Positions 23,530 to 36,340 are shown, counted from the first letter of the stretch. The stretch: 64,000 nucleotides of DNA from Ectobius pallidus (GCA_964059195.1 CAXKWD010000009.1:47339160-47403159), one strand, 5' to 3'. Translations and numbers: made by a program. Notes: generated from the letters alone by a model not told the origin.

Positions 23530-24880
23530 TTATTAGGTGCCAGTATGGTGCTTTATCAGATTGTGTGGGGGACGGGAAAATGCCTGTCCGTCAGTCTGTC
23601 TGTCTATCTGTCCGTGTGTCTGTACGCGCCATATCTCAAATACGCTTTATCGGATTTTCATGAAACTTGCAGTACTCATTTATAACGTTCATGGGAAGAA
23701 CCCTATTGATATTGAACCAAATCGGTTAACCGGTACCGGCGTAATGCCCAATTTAGTGCCTATTTTAATAGATTTTATTAGAAAGGCGCCATAACTCAAA
23801 CACGCTTTATCGGAATTTCATGAAAATTGGTATACGCATTTATAACATTCATGAAAAGTAACCTATTGAACTTGGATCTAATCGGTAGACCGGTACCGGA
23901 GTAAACCCCAATTTAGTGCCTATTTTAAAGACGCGGTAACTCAAAAATGCCTTATCGGATTTTCATGAAACTTGGTATACGCATTTATAATGTCCATCGG
24001 AAGACGTCTATTGATATTCGACCAAATCGGTTAGCCGGTACCGGAATAATGCCCAATTTAGGGCCATTTATGGTAATATATCAGAAAGTCGCGATAATTC
24101 AAATATGCTTTATCGGATTTTCATGAAACTTTGTATACCCATTTATAATGTACATGGGACCAAATCGGTTGACCGGTACCGGAGTAAAATCCAAGTTAGT
24201 GTCTATTTTAAAGACGCGGTAACTCAAATACGCTTTATCGGATTTTCATGAAACTTGGTGTACGCATTTATAATGTCCATGGGAAGACTTCTATTGATAT
24301 TGTATGAAATCGGTAGACCAGTATCGGAGTAATGCCCAAGTTAGTGCCTATTTTATGGTAATATATTATTAAGAATTTAACAAATGCAAATCTGCTATCC
24401 TGACAACATATCGTTTTACACTCTTCATATATTGTTTTGGAATAGTTAGTCATCACATCCCTTCGCATTTAAGCTGCGACGGTGATAATAACAAAGTAAA
24501 TTGAAAGATTTGATTATCAAACTAGTCAGATGTTTATTTCGTTCATCAAGTTGAATACTGTTATATACAGAAGATAATAAACTCTGAAATAATTAGGCCT
24601 ACATACATCAAGTGTATTTTATGAAATGTTGACATAATTATTTCAAGAATGTCTTACATCAGTGTATACGAGTTTGAATTAAGGTTAAGTATCAAACTTT
24701 ATACCTTTGTTCTTCTGAAAGTCCTGCTTAATGAATCGATCTGCAGCTTAACTTGGAAATCGATAACAAAAATAACTTATTCTCTGCATATCATAATTCC
24801 AATTAACTTTTTACTGATTAAACAAAAGCATACTGGCACTTGGTTACATCAGTTTACCTGATTTTATTTTCAGTTACATT
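23530..24880 (+). mobile_element. Unclassified non-autonomous element with minisatellite
   Basis: Starts TTATTAGGTGCCAGTATGG and ends GCATACTGGCACTTGG plus a short tail ending CCTGATTTTATT. The same ends, in opposite orientation, bound 54447-56258, and the tail end recurs at 45376-45520. The inner order is a TGTGTGGGGGACGG segment, a GTCTGTC-type microsatellite, 125-160-bp degenerate repeats (to ~24366), a variable spacer, and a conserved 3' region (24660-24880). No protein. The short inverted word TGCCAGTATG at both ends suggests a TIR-like terminus, but no TSD is evident. I do not recognise the superfamily. Confidence 0.6.
23600..24366 (+). repeat. Degenerate 125-160-bp tandem repeat
   Basis: The phrase CGCTTTATCGGATTTTCATG or close variants recurs near 23643, 23803, 23949, 24107 and 24231, each followed by CATTTATAA, CAAATCGGTT and ACCGGTACCGG words. 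These are tandem units inside the element; the same unit in reverse occurs at 55770-56160. Confidence 0.85.
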
Positions 24881-24889
24881 TTCCATAAT

Positions 24890-26669
24890 ACTTACCTCTT
24901 AACAGTATCGAAAATAGATGAGGCAGCTTGGACGACATCTGTAAAACTAATGTTTGAAACGATTCACCTATCGTCATTGGGCCTACATTTCATAGAAATA
25001 TGAATAGGCTATGTATCAAGCCACATTATTCCCTCAATCATATGGGAAGAAGTATAACCAAGCTTAAAGGTTGATTTATTTTTATATAGTAATAGATGTC
25101 CTTCTTGATAAATACGACAATGTCTTCCGGTATGCCGAAAAGTGTTAAAATTCCATGTTACGTAGATACGAGTAATGAGCTAGACTGAGGCAGACATACT
25201 TCTTTACTTCATGGCCGGTTCTGGAGCGGACAGTATCTACCTATTCCATTGTCGCCGAGTATGTTTACTAGGTGTGGGTTATGTTCAGATGCAAAAATAG
25301 GGCCTTCAACATTTTGTAAATATACTAAAGTTTTAATTTTGTGCATACTTTCGTAGTGTCCTGCAATGAATGTAAAGATCGTAAAATCTTAGGGTCATTA
25401 AAACTCTGATCATAAGTGAACCGGGATCATTTCCTTACAAAATATCAACCACACGGTTTCCTTCAACAGACGAAATCTTTCCTAAGATTTCATTCACTTA
25501 TAAGTCAAACTTAATTTCAATTAGCTTTTGAATTAAGTTATTTTTAAATAATTTTGAATTAGAATTACTTACTTAAGGCCTATTCAATGGCAATAGACCA
25601 TTCCTAAGCATGCCAAAGGAATTTGTATTAGAATTATTTTAAAAAGTTTTATTTGAATACGACTCTCAATCATGAAACCGATTTCGAATACTGCATATAG
25701 TTTTAAAATAAAACATGTAATTAATCCCATTTAAGTAAAAAAAGATGTCAATGTTAATAGATATAGGCCTATTGTTTTTATTATTTTACTGTTAAATTAA
25801 TGGTTTTAAAAAATCTCTAGGTTGACTTAATAAACGCAGTCGAAGCCGGAGCTACCTGCTAGTACAGTATTAAGCTCAGAAATAACATGTTCCAATATTA
25901 ACACACATATTACAAATATTTTGTCTAAGGCTAAAAAGGAAGTATCGCCTAAGTAAGACATCATGTAACAGGTTAAAAACGACATTTGTACTTTAAGACA
26001 TCTCATGCCTCATTGCTATGTACTAGAGTGTCTCAAATGAAAGGTAATGTCGGTAAGTTTGTTAACCAAATTTGGCAGAAAATGCCGACAGTAACAAGAT
26101 GGTGGAATGCAAGTAAAGCAGCGCTGTGAATTACAACGCAATAATAATGTTGATGAACTAAGTGCTCATATAACTCACTATTAAGCTCATCAAGTTCATT
26201 ATATTGCATGTGATGAATTGATTATGCTGAAAGTCATGTTGTAATTACAACTTAAGCTTGTTTAAGTTCCAGTAACAATTTACTGTTTCATGTTTCATTT
26301 ATATGTCTAATTTACCTGTGACTTTATGACTTCCAAAGGAGTTTCTTGGCTTCTGGAATATAAATGGATTCGATTCCCGATTAGATCCGATTGTATATAT
26401 TATCATTATAGAAAGAGATGGAAACAAGTTCATCATTGCGATACCGTAAAGCGTAAAAAGAATTATTGACGGGAATGGATAACCATTATACCCATGTTTT
26501 ATTAGTTTATTACCCTCATGTCCTCTCATACTTTGGAAACACGTCGGCAAATTTGCTCTGTGCTATCCCATGACGTGATTATGACAAATGTTAGGTTTTG
26601 TAAAGACATTTAATACGTTTCATTTTAATCAGAATGTATTGTTTCCTATGTCATAAGTATATATTCACG
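24890..26669. other. Intergenic DNA
   Basis: No supported gene. A short phrase at ~26030-26060 (TCTCAAATGAAAGGTAATG) is reminiscent of mariner subterminal sequence but too short to call. Confidence 0.4.
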
Positions 26670-27256
26670 GAAGGAACGCCACGGTGAATTTGGTTGAGGC
26701 ATCCCCCTATGTACGATCCCCGATAGATCAATGAGACTTTTCCTTTGGCCTAATCTTTCTATGGTCCTGAGATCGACTTAGTCTCCAACTGAAATGAGCA
26801 AAAATAAAAAATAAACTCCGTGGTGCTACATCCCTGGAGGGACTTGGTCTACCACCCGACCGATGCATCATCTACCATAGGCAGATAGCAAGATTGAGGG
26901 CATGTGGTCACATGCCGATATCCGTGGCCTTTAATGATGGTTTTTGTGACCGAAGCCGCTACTTCTCAATCAAGTAGCTCCTCAGTTTGTGTCACGAGGC
27001 TGAGTGCACCCCGTTTCAGACATCCCTACCTGGGAAAAATCCGAGTAGGCACCAGGGACCTAACCCGAGCCTGCGGATCCGTAGCCAGCGATGCTACGTT
27101 AACTACAAGACTACGTAGGTGGTCAACAGAAATTAGTATCAAGAGCAATTCCAGGGGTAAAGGCCGTATGTAAATCTGACACCTTGACCACTCTCATGTG
27201 CTGAGATCTGGGAGCCTCAAACTCCTGGAACCCTAAAGGTCTCCAGGACCTGTACT
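26670..27256 (+). mobile_element. Old copy of the 9108-type SINE, interrupted
   Basis: Two blocks, 26670-26798 and 27137-27256, match the SINE at 9108-9409 in order (TTTGGCCTAATC, the CGACT...CTCCAACTGAAATGAG block, then CAAGAGCAATTCCAGGGGTAAA and GGAGCCTCAAACTCCTGGAA). They are separated by a second SINE inserted in reverse. The head is too decayed to show both Pol III boxes. Confidence 0.75.
26799..27123 (-). mobile_element. tRNA-derived SINE nested in the older SINE
   Basis: On the minus strand the 5' end has a tRNA-like head with a B-box-like GGGTTAGGTCC (27056-27066), then a body with GGGGTGCACTCAGCC, and ends in an A/T-rich tail next to 26799. A diverged 13-bp duplication flanks it (CAACTGAAATGAG at 26786-26798, CAACAGAAATTAG at 27124-27136, two mismatches). 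A second copy of this family, also minus strand, lies at 50360-50585. Confidence 0.75.
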
Positions 27257-27385
27257 TTTACTTTTACATGACTTATGGACTTCTTTCTAAATCACTTTTC
27301 TAGGCTCAAAACTACAGTAAAATGTGCGACTGCGATTTACCAATCGATGTCAAATGCGTTTCTTTTCCTCATAATACCCTATAGG

Positions 27386-28337
27386 TATAGGGTCATTCCA
27401 TATTAAATCAACAAATTTTAAGAAATTTTCTTGCCACACCATTTTTGATTTTGATAAAATTTGGTAGGTGATGTGTACCAGTCTTCTGAACCCCAAAACA
27501 AATCTTGTTATACCTCTAAAAAATTTTACTCCTGAGATATAGGCATTTGTTTGGAGCACGAACAAGCAAAAAATGTAATTTCAGACCTGTTTTCTGAAAG
27601 CCGTAGAATTTCTATTTGAATCAATAGGATGATCAGATAGGGCTCATTGGAAAGCTTAAAGAATGGACTTTCATTTGTGCATACTAAATTAGATTTAAGT
27701 TAAGTCTAAACAGACGTTGTTAGGGCTCTAATCTTCGTTCGTGAACTGTCGTTTTGCGAAATTTTAGGCAATAAAAAAACAACGAAGGACTTGGAGTAAC
27801 AGGCCAATTTTTTTCGTGTTACACTTATGTATGAGGAGTATGTGTAGGAAAAAAACTGAGCTATTACTGGTGGTCCTTCACCCTGAAACATTTGCTCAAA
27901 CTTCGAAAAAAGTGTAAATCGTGCTTTTTCTCGGTCCCAAAAAGTAATGTGGGACAGGTGATAAAAATCTGAAAATGCCAGGATGAGAAGCCCTTATAGT
28001 GTACTTTAAAATAAAAACAAAATCATTCTGTGACTGGAAGGGATAGAGGAGCTACAAGCCTTTGAAATATCAAGAAAACAGCACTTGACCGCTACTGAAA
28101 ATAGGCTAAGCAGATAGGATAATTACCACAAAATTTAATTTAAATTTACATAAAATGCAAAACATTTATTTACAAATGAGAATTTTCCTCAGTTATACAA
28201 CTTTCTGATTTTTTGTAATTTTTCTAGCAAATTTCCACATTTGATTTCTTTTTAAGCTACATTGATGGCAATTTCAAGTGCTGTATTTAGAAACCATTCT
28301 TATCCTGGTTTATTAGGTGTAGGTACTGGATTAAACT
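27386..28337. repeat. Left long TIR
   Basis: Inverted match to 29305-30275. The inner boundary is near GGTGTAGGTACTGGATTAAAC, where similarity fades. Confidence 0.75.
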
Positions 28338-28623
28338 CTACTCTTCTATACAGTATATTGAATTATATGTTAACTGATAACTTTTGGACAGGCACTGTTC
28401 ATTGGAGTCTGGTTGCTGACCAAGTCATGTTTGAATATGCATAGCTTCATATAATCCAGCCCCTCTGTTGAATGCTGTCCACTATTCACTTATTGAGCTG
28501 ACTCACAGCAAGTAGGTTGTGTTTGTGCTTCATAATCTTTTGATTAGTTTATTTTTTTAAATTATTACTATTGTTATTTTGTGCTGAATACATGCTATTG
28601 AAATCATTACCAGCATTAATATA

Positions 28624-29335
28624 ATGTTAAAATGTGCACAAAATGTCAAAAAAATTAAAAATCCAAATCAAGGCACAGAGACCGGTACTGACAGTGAAGA
28701 TGAATGCCCAGACATTTATGAACCTGAAACCATTCTTGTTGAAACAGTTAATGATGCTTGTTCAGTCCTTGGTATTTCTCCTGTTAAGGCGCAGAAGCTG
28801 TCAGTTGAAGATAGGCCCTCAGTGTTAACAAATGAGGTTAGTATATCAGGAAAGTTAAGTAAGTCTTTTGATTTGAACATTTCAACTGATAATGAGGAAT
28901 TTTCAATGAACATGCAGCCTGCCAGTTTAGCGAATGAGTACAAGCAACTAATTCACAAGCTTAAATTTTTAAAAATGAAAGAATATTGTAAGTTTAGCTC
29001 CTAGTAGTTGGAGTATTAGTATAGTTCAGAGTGAGTTAAATGTCAGCCAATACTTAGCCCACCAGTCAAGAAATTTAGTGAAAATGAATGGGATTTTGCC
29101 ACAGAATAGGGAGAACAGGACTAGGAATAAACTTGACGAAGTTTCAGTCAAAACTGTACAAGACTTCTACGAAAATGATGAGTACAGCAGAATGATGCCA
29201 AGGAAAAGATACTGTGTGTCTGTTAGAGGACCTAATGGAGAAAAAGTTAACATACAGAAAAGGTTAATTTGATGTAACCTTAAAGAGCTTTATGCAGCTT
29301 TTAGTGTTTAATGCATTACCTACATCCAAAAAACC
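28624..29335 (+). pseudogene. Broken transposon protein, putative HTH domain
   Basis: An acidic N-terminal frame of 126 codons (ATG at 28624; EDECPDIYEPETILVETV) ends at 29002-29004. A shift near 28985 leads into LAPSSWSISIVQSELNVSQY, an HTH-like segment, then VQDFYENDEYSRMMPRKR, YCVSVRGPNGEKV and KRLI-stop-CNLKELYAAF. That last pattern (DDEYSR-x-MP-K...VSV...QKRL-x-LCNL-ELY) recurs in transposon-encoded proteins of arthropods and cnidarians as I remember them. One frameshift and one in-frame TGA (29270-29272) break it, and the rest of the protein is missing. It lies between the two TIRs, so it is presumably the decayed transposase or accessory protein. Confidence 0.6.
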
Positions 29336-30275
29336 AGGATAAGAATGGTATCTAAATCAAATAGTTGAAAATACAGTAGGCCTACTTGAAATTGCCATCA
29401 ATGTACCGGTAGCTTAAAAAGAAGTCAAATGTGAAAATTTGCTAGAAAAATTACAAAAAATCAGAAATTTTTATAACTGAGGAAAATTCTCATTTGTAAA
29501 TAAATGTTTTGTATTTTATGTAAATTTAAATTAAATTTTGTGGTAATTATCCTATTTGCTTAGCCTATTTTCAGTAGCGGTCAAGTGCTGTTTTCTTGAT
29601 ATTTCAGAGGCTTGTAGCTCCTCTATCCCTTCCAGTCACAGAATGATTTTGTTTTTATTTTAAAGTACACTATAAGGGCTTCTCATCCTGGCATTTTCAG
29701 ATTTTTATCACCTGTCCCACATTACTTTTTGGGACCGAGAAGAAGCACGATTTACACTTTTTTCGAAGTTTAAGCAAATTTTTCAGGGTGAAGGACCACC
29801 AGTAACAGCTCAGTTTTTTTCCTACACATACTCCTCATACATAAGTGTAACAGGAAAAAAAATTGGCCTGTTACTCCAAGTCCTTCGTTGTTTTTTTATT
29901 GCCTAAAATTACGCAAAACGACAGTTCACGAACGAAGATTAGAGCCCTAACAACGTCTGTTTAGACTTAACTTAAATCTAATTTAGTATGCACAAATGAA
30001 AGTCCATTCTTTAAGCTTTCCAATGAGCCCTATCTGATCATCCTATTGATTCAAATAGAAATTCTACGGCTTTCAGAAAACAGGTCTGAAATTACATTTT
30101 TTGCTTGTTCGTGCTCCAAACAAATGCCTATATCTCAGGAGTAAAATTTTTTAGAGGTATAACTAGATTTGTTTTGGGGTTCAGAAGACTGGTACACATC
30201 ACCTACCAAATTTCATCAAAATCAAAAATGGTGCGGCAACGCCCATTTGTTGATTTAATATGGAATGACCCTATA
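29305..30275. repeat. Right long TIR
   Basis: Inverted match to 27386-28337. It differs by small indels (e.g. a TAGGCCTA-like insertion near 29378 and a short gap near 30240). Confidence 0.75.
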
Positions 30276-31429
30276 GCCATTATAATGACAATGTTGAAGA
30301 GATACCCTTGGAACTTATTAAGGTAGTCATAAATATTGTAAGCATACAATTTATAATCCTACAGGTTTCTTTCTAACTGGTAGGACTATAGACTACTGTA
30401 CCGTATTCTAGGCCTATACTGAAATGATGAAACTAAGTGCCATATTTCTAAAAGATATAAACTTAATGAGACTCCTGAATAGTTTAATGTTTTACGTTGA
30501 ATTTGCTTTTTAAACCATTGTTTTATCCATCATACCTTCTCTATTAATTGTTTAGAAACTGAACTGCTGGGATTCAATTTCCGATCACTATGTAAAAATG
30601 TCTATTTAGCCAATAAATCAATAATATGATTTTAATTTACAGGAAAACTGTGGGTCAGAGCTTAGCTATTTTTGTACATTTTTTAATCTGCAGCCTTCCT
30701 ATGTAGCAGGAAAAAATTTTTCACACACCTCTACTGATAACTGCTTCTTGACAATAAACTAATAATCCTTCAGTTTTTATAGCTCGCCATTTGTTGAATT
30801 ATTACATCGTTATCAACATCTTCTCCAGGAATTCTCTCAGATACTATTCCGTTATTTCTGTAAATGCTTGAAGATCGACTTGAAAATGGTCTTACATTCA
30901 TTCCGAAATCTAAATTAATTTATTGCGGCAGAAAGACCATGTGGAAAAAAAAGTCTGTTCCTACTATAAGATCCTAAAATTAAAGCGAAAATTCGAAATG
31001 AACAGGATAATAATAGCTTGCAGTTGAACATTCCTGTTGCATTGGGGAGTGAAATGATGCTTGAATGTGTTACCCTACACAAGGGTTGTCCAGTGAAAAC
31101 AATAGCCGCATCTATTAGTTTTCCTGTCATTTGTGTAATTTGGTCCCAATTTTGAGCCTTTCCATAGAGTTAGGCAGATGGTTTTTGCAAGTGGTCTTTT
31201 CATTGCATATTACTTCTGTCGTTAAAATTTCTAAGTAGGTTTGAGTTGTGTAGGCTTTGACACTTTCTTTGAGAGTTACAAAACGCGTCCATAAACAGCC
31301 ATATACGTTGTGTTGTTCTTGTCACCTCCCCAGGGAGTGAACATAAAGTCACACAACTGTCACTTCAGTAAGTGTACGCATCTCTAACAACCGCTCTTGG
31401 TGTAAGTGACGAAATTGCTGCGTGATGAA
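30276..31429. other. AT-rich intergenic DNA
   Basis: No feature recognised. Confidence 0.4.
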
Positions 31430-31831
31430 AGTCACCTATTTATGTCATTATATTGTCATTTTCGTGTAATTTGCTTCCACATTTAGTCATTTTCATGCAC
31501 TTACATTGAGAATATTACCTTTTTAAATAAATTAATTATTAGTTTACTATCATGCAGCATTTTGTAGGATCTACTTTAAAATCAATTTTCTTACTTTTCT
31601 TCTCAGATGCTCCAAAGTTTTTAGACCTACAACATCCTTTCTACATTTACACCTTTTACAGTTATGTATAAATCAGTCTATAACTTTGTGTGTACAGTAA
31701 TAATTTCTATAAATAAAATATGTTTTAAGTTATTCTTTATAATTACTGTATTAAGTCATTTTCTTTAAAATTTAGGGTCATTTTATAGGTCATTTTTCAA
31801 ACAATTTTAGGTCATCAGAATCCGGGCCTTG
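31430..31831 (-). mobile_element. hAT MITE, truncated copy
   Basis: In reverse orientation it matches the element at 48762-49476 (shared CATTTTCGTG, TTTAGTCATTTTC, ACCTAAAATTGTT and the terminal ATCAGAATCCGGGCCTTG). One terminus (CCGGGCCTTG at 31822-31831) is present; the other end is missing or unrecognisable around 31430. Confidence 0.65.
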
Positions 31832-32930
31832 GTTATTATAAATGAAGAGGATATGCCTTTAATTATAATGCACTGTCTTAAAATGCCAATTTTTACTGCG
31901 TGACCTTTCCATGACATCCCAGCTAATATTCATGGGTTCCATAATTGGAATGCATGGATTCGATATCAAATGGCAAGTGATATGGGAGCGATTATCGGGA
32001 TATTGTGGAATGCAAGGTATTACTAATATGCTACAACTATTGCTATTATTACAGATGCTAATACTGAACCTACCAATAAAATACCATCATCAAACATTTT
32101 CCCTGTGTTCAATGATCACGAGAAGGTGAGACGATGATCTTAGAACAAAAGAGAAATCGATTGTTGGACCGGAGATATAGCCTATGGCTCTGGTAATCCG
32201 GAGGTGGAAGGCGGGAAAAAAACTACTTGTAAAAATAATAAATACCAAAAGTTGTGGAATTGTATGGACAATAAGACAATAATAATCACAAAGATAATGA
32301 TAATTAGTAACGAAAATAATTATGTTACCAGCAATGATGATAATGACGATAAAATATTCGCTAAGTTGCATGTCTTAAGCTTCATAAACCCACATTTTAT
32401 TGCATGCCGTGAAATGAAGACAAATAGCACTCCGTAATAAAAAAATATAAACTATTAATTACAAACAGTTTTGCATTTATGATTGTGTATTTTTTATTCA
32501 TTAATGAACTTTCAATTTAGCGTTCGGCTTCACATTATAGAAATGAATATAAGCCTAGAAAGAAGATAGGTTCCTGAACTGAGAAGAGTAGCTAGTTGGT
32601 CGGTTTTCCTAAACCAATAAAAAACAAATCTGGAGCGAAACAGCAATTTATTACCTAAGCCCTAAACAATACTATTACCTTGAAACTCTTATTGCATTGA
32701 AACACAGCTGAATATAAGTCTTAAATCTATAACACAGTTTTTTTTTACTGGTAGTTATGTTCGTAAACATTGAACAACAAGCAAAATGTGGTACAGAATG
32801 GTAAGAGGGAGAATTTTCCTTTCCTTGCTCTATTTTTTTGGGGGGGTATTCCTACAAAATAGTGAAATGAGGATATATAAGAATTACTACAATGTCTGAA
32901 AAATGACAACTTGCTAATTCCTACAATTTC
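31832..32930. other. AT-rich intergenic DNA
   Basis: Nothing recognised. The overlapping frames at 32090-32437 lie in low-complexity AAT/ATG-rich sequence. Confidence 0.4.
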
Positions 32931-32934
32931 CTTT

Positions 32935-33085
32935 CACCGAGCAAGGTGGACGAGATGGTAACGTCTTTGGCATGGGTTTTTTCATGGTTTCTTCAGACGT
33001 GAAGGCAAATGCCGAATTGGATATTTACATACCTTGAATCATCCTCACCATTTCATCTTGAATCATATCCATTTAAATTAAAAAG
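32935..33085 (+). repeat. SINE-like fragment
   Basis: The phrase GCATGGGTTTTTTCATGG followed by ACGTGAAGGCAAATGCCG is reminiscent of the body of tRNA-derived arthropod SINEs. The presumed head (GGTGGACGAGATGG) has no clear A or B box. Boundaries uncertain. Confidence 0.3.
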
Positions 33086-33089
33086 TTGA

Positions 33090-35205
33090 AATTTACTCAA
33101 AAATACACCAATAATAGAAACAATTGATAAGCAATAGTTCCATGGCCTAACCTACTGTACAGACACATATCCCGAACTCCTGATATGGCCTCCCAGCTGA
33201 AAGGAGTATAAACACAGTGGAATTTTAAAAAATCCCTTCACATGACCAATACCTGTGAAGCTTTCCACGCAGACCTTAATGCTAATTTTTATCATCACTA
33301 CCCTTAGATATTCAAATTTTTAGAGGCGAGGAAAAGAATAAAAACACACACACGTAAAACTTCGCAGAGCAGTAAATAATCTCTCAAGAGAGAAAAAGAA
33401 GATAGGCCTACTGAAGAAAGAAACAAGAAATCCTCCCATTGCCGCAACACAAGAACTAATACGTGAAGAAAGTGCCTTACAGAAATAAAACATCAAGAAT
33501 TTGACATGTTTGTTTCTTTATTTACTTTAAACGATGTTTCGATAAAGGATTTAATACCAAGCTTTCATACTGTAATAATTAGGGCCCGGAAGATGGCAAA
33601 ATGCCTTTTCTGTTTGGATGGATATATTACATAGTTAGAGACAAACATTTTTCGATTGCTTGAAAACAAATAATGCATTTATAGGGAACAAGATCCTCAA
33701 TAAATATTTTTGTGATAGTGAATGTGTCATTTCATTAATTGTGCAACTTTTTTCACTTTCATGTATTGAAATTCTTTGTATGCTTTTTAAAATGTGTAAA
33801 TAATTAGAGAAGAAAGTCATAACGACCAAAATCAGGCAAGAAAAGGTTTTAAACCTTAAAATAAGCAATAGAAACCAAAATAGGCACACAAAAAAGGCAA
33901 AAGAAAAACGAGCCCTACGGTTCCATGGCATGAGGAATTTGTAGGAATTCACCTAATACTTTTTTCCGGTGTCATCACCAGTTGTTTGGGTTTGTGATCA
34001 GATTCACTTCTCGAGTTTGGACCCTTCTAGCTAAATTATGAGATAGATGTGCGGAGATGGGATGGGGGTGTTTACAATTTGGTCTGAAATATGATGTAGG
34101 ATGAAAAATTTTTAAATTAAAATGCCTGCTTTGGCTGAAATCCTCCCATTTTGCCTAGGCCTACCCCTTTCAATTTTCGATACATAACACTGAAGTTGTA
34201 CGAAATTTAGGATTTAGAAGATTTATTTTAAACTTCACAGACCATGTATGAAAGATAAAATACAATATGACTGGACCACGGACCAGGAATAGAAATTAAT
34301 CCTCATTATTAGCAGTCAGAAGCTCTGGTAAATAAAAAACTAGGCAGAAAATAATTCTAAGACTATAGAGATCCTTTTAAAATCCTTTGTCCTAGGCCTT
34401 TATTTATTTATTTATTCATGCAATCATTCTTGATATAGTTTTGAAATTCACTTATATCTTCCATGAGGTCTTGACCCACAAATTTATGAGACACGAAGAG
34501 AGGGATAATTCACAGAACCGTAACTGGGCTTGCCGTTCTAAGAAAATATTTCCAAGGAGTGTAGGAATTCTTTTAACACATTATGTATTATAGGCGTAAG
34601 ATATTAACAGCTTAAGTTATTAAGATAACCTCAAGACACCATTGAGATTATTAAGTTTATTAATTTATTACTTAATTACTTAGTTATTGGTAGTATTTGT
34701 TTATTTAGGTATTTGTGGATTTAATTAATTATTTTCTATCATAACTATGTGGTATAGTTTTAACATAGAACTTTTCCTTCAACAAGGTCATGAACCATGA
34801 ACAGACAAGTGTATGAGACACAACAAAGAAACAAGTCATCCTGCTAGTTGGTTCCCGCATGCATTACAACGCATTGCTACTATGTAACCGCTTTTTTCCA
34901 TTTCCTTTTACATCTTGCGAGACATACCATTTTGAATTTCCTTTTTGCTTCGCTTCCAAGAATTACCAATTCTGAAAACACACCTGTTTACAGACATTGG
35001 AACCGAAGGGATAATTTGCAAATAAAAACATAATAAATATGGTATAGAATGTAGAAATGTTACTCTTCAAGTCATCCCAAGCCATATCATTACGAATTCC
35101 CAAAATAAAATAAAATAAAATAAAACAAATAAAAAGTATAAAAATGGGAATAGCTTCTTACTTAAGAAAGCTTCTATGACCCAATATTTCTGATAATACT
35201 AAAAC
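33090..35205. other. AT-rich DNA upstream of the LTR element
   Basis: No gene recognised. A short (AAAAT)n run lies at 35101-35125. Confidence 0.4.
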
Positions 35206-35991
35206 ATTTTATAAGGAATTTGTATACCGGGTTTCATTTGTAGGCTATATAAGCACCTATAAATTCAGAAAACAATGTTAATTATGTTTATATTAATATT
35301 AGGAGGATAGTAAAGATGAGACAGTCTTGCATTAAGGACAAAAAGTCCAACAGTACAAGAGACGGAAGTTAGCCATAAAAAAACTATTTAACCAAGAAAG
35401 TATTTCAATAGATCGGCACAAAAGCATGTCAGAAGTAATATTTACAACTGTGTTTGCGAGTGGGATTTCCGAAAAGAGGATTGCCCATTCCATAGCCTAT
35501 TGTCATCTGTCCTGCAGTGGAAGCTAACGGGACTTGAGGAGGAATAACCTTTATATTTTGCAATAACAGGTTAACATTAACTAGCCAATAAGAAAGATAG
35601 GAATAATAGTGGGAGTATGATTTAAACCAATCAGAAAATAGAAATATGTTAATTAATATTTGTAGGCAGTAAGGTGTGAAAATGGAAGTTGGAGAGTAAG
35701 AGAGTCTGAATGGAAACACTGATATAGTTAGTCGAGTTAAATTGGAGAGAAAAGTTTGTCTGTATGTATACTCAATAGTAGTCAGTTTATAGTGGCGAGA
35801 ATAAGTAATAAGTCAGTGGGAAAGTACCAATGTATTCAGTCCGATTTTAATTCACCGTGTGTGATAAAACAGTTGTGACGATTAGGATGTATAATCAGGA
35901 TATAGACGTGTGATAAGGATTATTGCATGGAATATGGGTGTGTGTGATGGTATATGTATAAACAGAAATGTATGTTCGACTCGCTGACTCC

Positions 35992-35997
35992 AATAAA
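35992..35997 (+). promoter_or_regulatory. LTR polyadenylation signal
   Basis: AATAAA in a plausible R region, about 135 bp before the likely LTR end; repeated at 43639-43644 in the 3' copy. Confidence 0.6.
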
Positions 35998-36134
35998 CAT
36001 ATTAAATAATTATTAACAATTATTTAATAGAATAGGTACCATAATTCTACCCTGAGATTAAGAGAATCATGACTCGTACGGCCGCAGCACTCAGGTAACT
36101 CTAGGTGGATTCAACAAGATACAGAACTGCAATT

Positions 36135-36145
36135 TGGTGGCGCCC
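36135..36145 (+). promoter_or_regulatory. Primer-binding-site-like sequence
   Basis: TGGTGGCGCCC three bases after a CA dinucleotide, resembling retroviral-type primer sites (TGGCGCCC complements the 3' end of some tRNA-Lys species). The following bases do not match well, so the primer tRNA is not settled. The same string recurs at 43782-43792. Confidence 0.55.
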
Positions 36146-36340
36146 ATAAACCCTGGATACTTATGTAAGTATAGTGATCATACTGATACTAACTTTCCAT
36201 TTTGCATTCTGTAGTGAATCATGACCATCTTATCTAGTACTGTGACCGGGGACACTCGCTTTAGTCAATAATTCCGAACATTAAATATATTGATAATTAA
36301 TGCAGTAATTATTCGGACGATGGTGAAGAAAACTCCCATA

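Larger units (their letters stand above)
27386..30275 (+). mobile_element. DNA transposon with ~950-bp TIRs, superfamily unassigned
   Basis: The left (27386-28337) and right (29305-30275) arms are inverted copies over ~950 bp with low divergence in the outer 900 bp. The ends read TATAGGGTCATTCC and the complement. TATA at each edge could be a TA or TATA target duplication, but being palindromic it could also be part of the TIR. The ~970-bp middle carries a broken protein. GGGTCATTCC-type ends recur in arthropod transposons, but I cannot place the superfamily. Just outside the left end, ACCCTATA (27376-27383) mirrors the terminus. Confidence 0.75.
35210..36340 (+). repeat. 5' direct repeat (LTR plus leader)
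   Basis: The conventional LTR probably lies inside: TG at 35221, CA at 36130-36131, with AATAAA at 35992-35997 as the polyadenylation signal. A PBS-like TGGTGGCGCCC (36135-36145) follows within the repeat. The 11 bases before the TG (TATAAGGAATT) are also shared with the 3' copy and look like part of the polypurine tract. The repeated unit therefore exceeds a standard LTR on both sides. Confidence 0.8.

Noticed and set aside
35429..35719. Minus-strand 96-codon frame, present again at 43076-43366
   Set aside because: It lies inside the direct repeats of the LTR element and is duplicated only because the repeat is; no domain.
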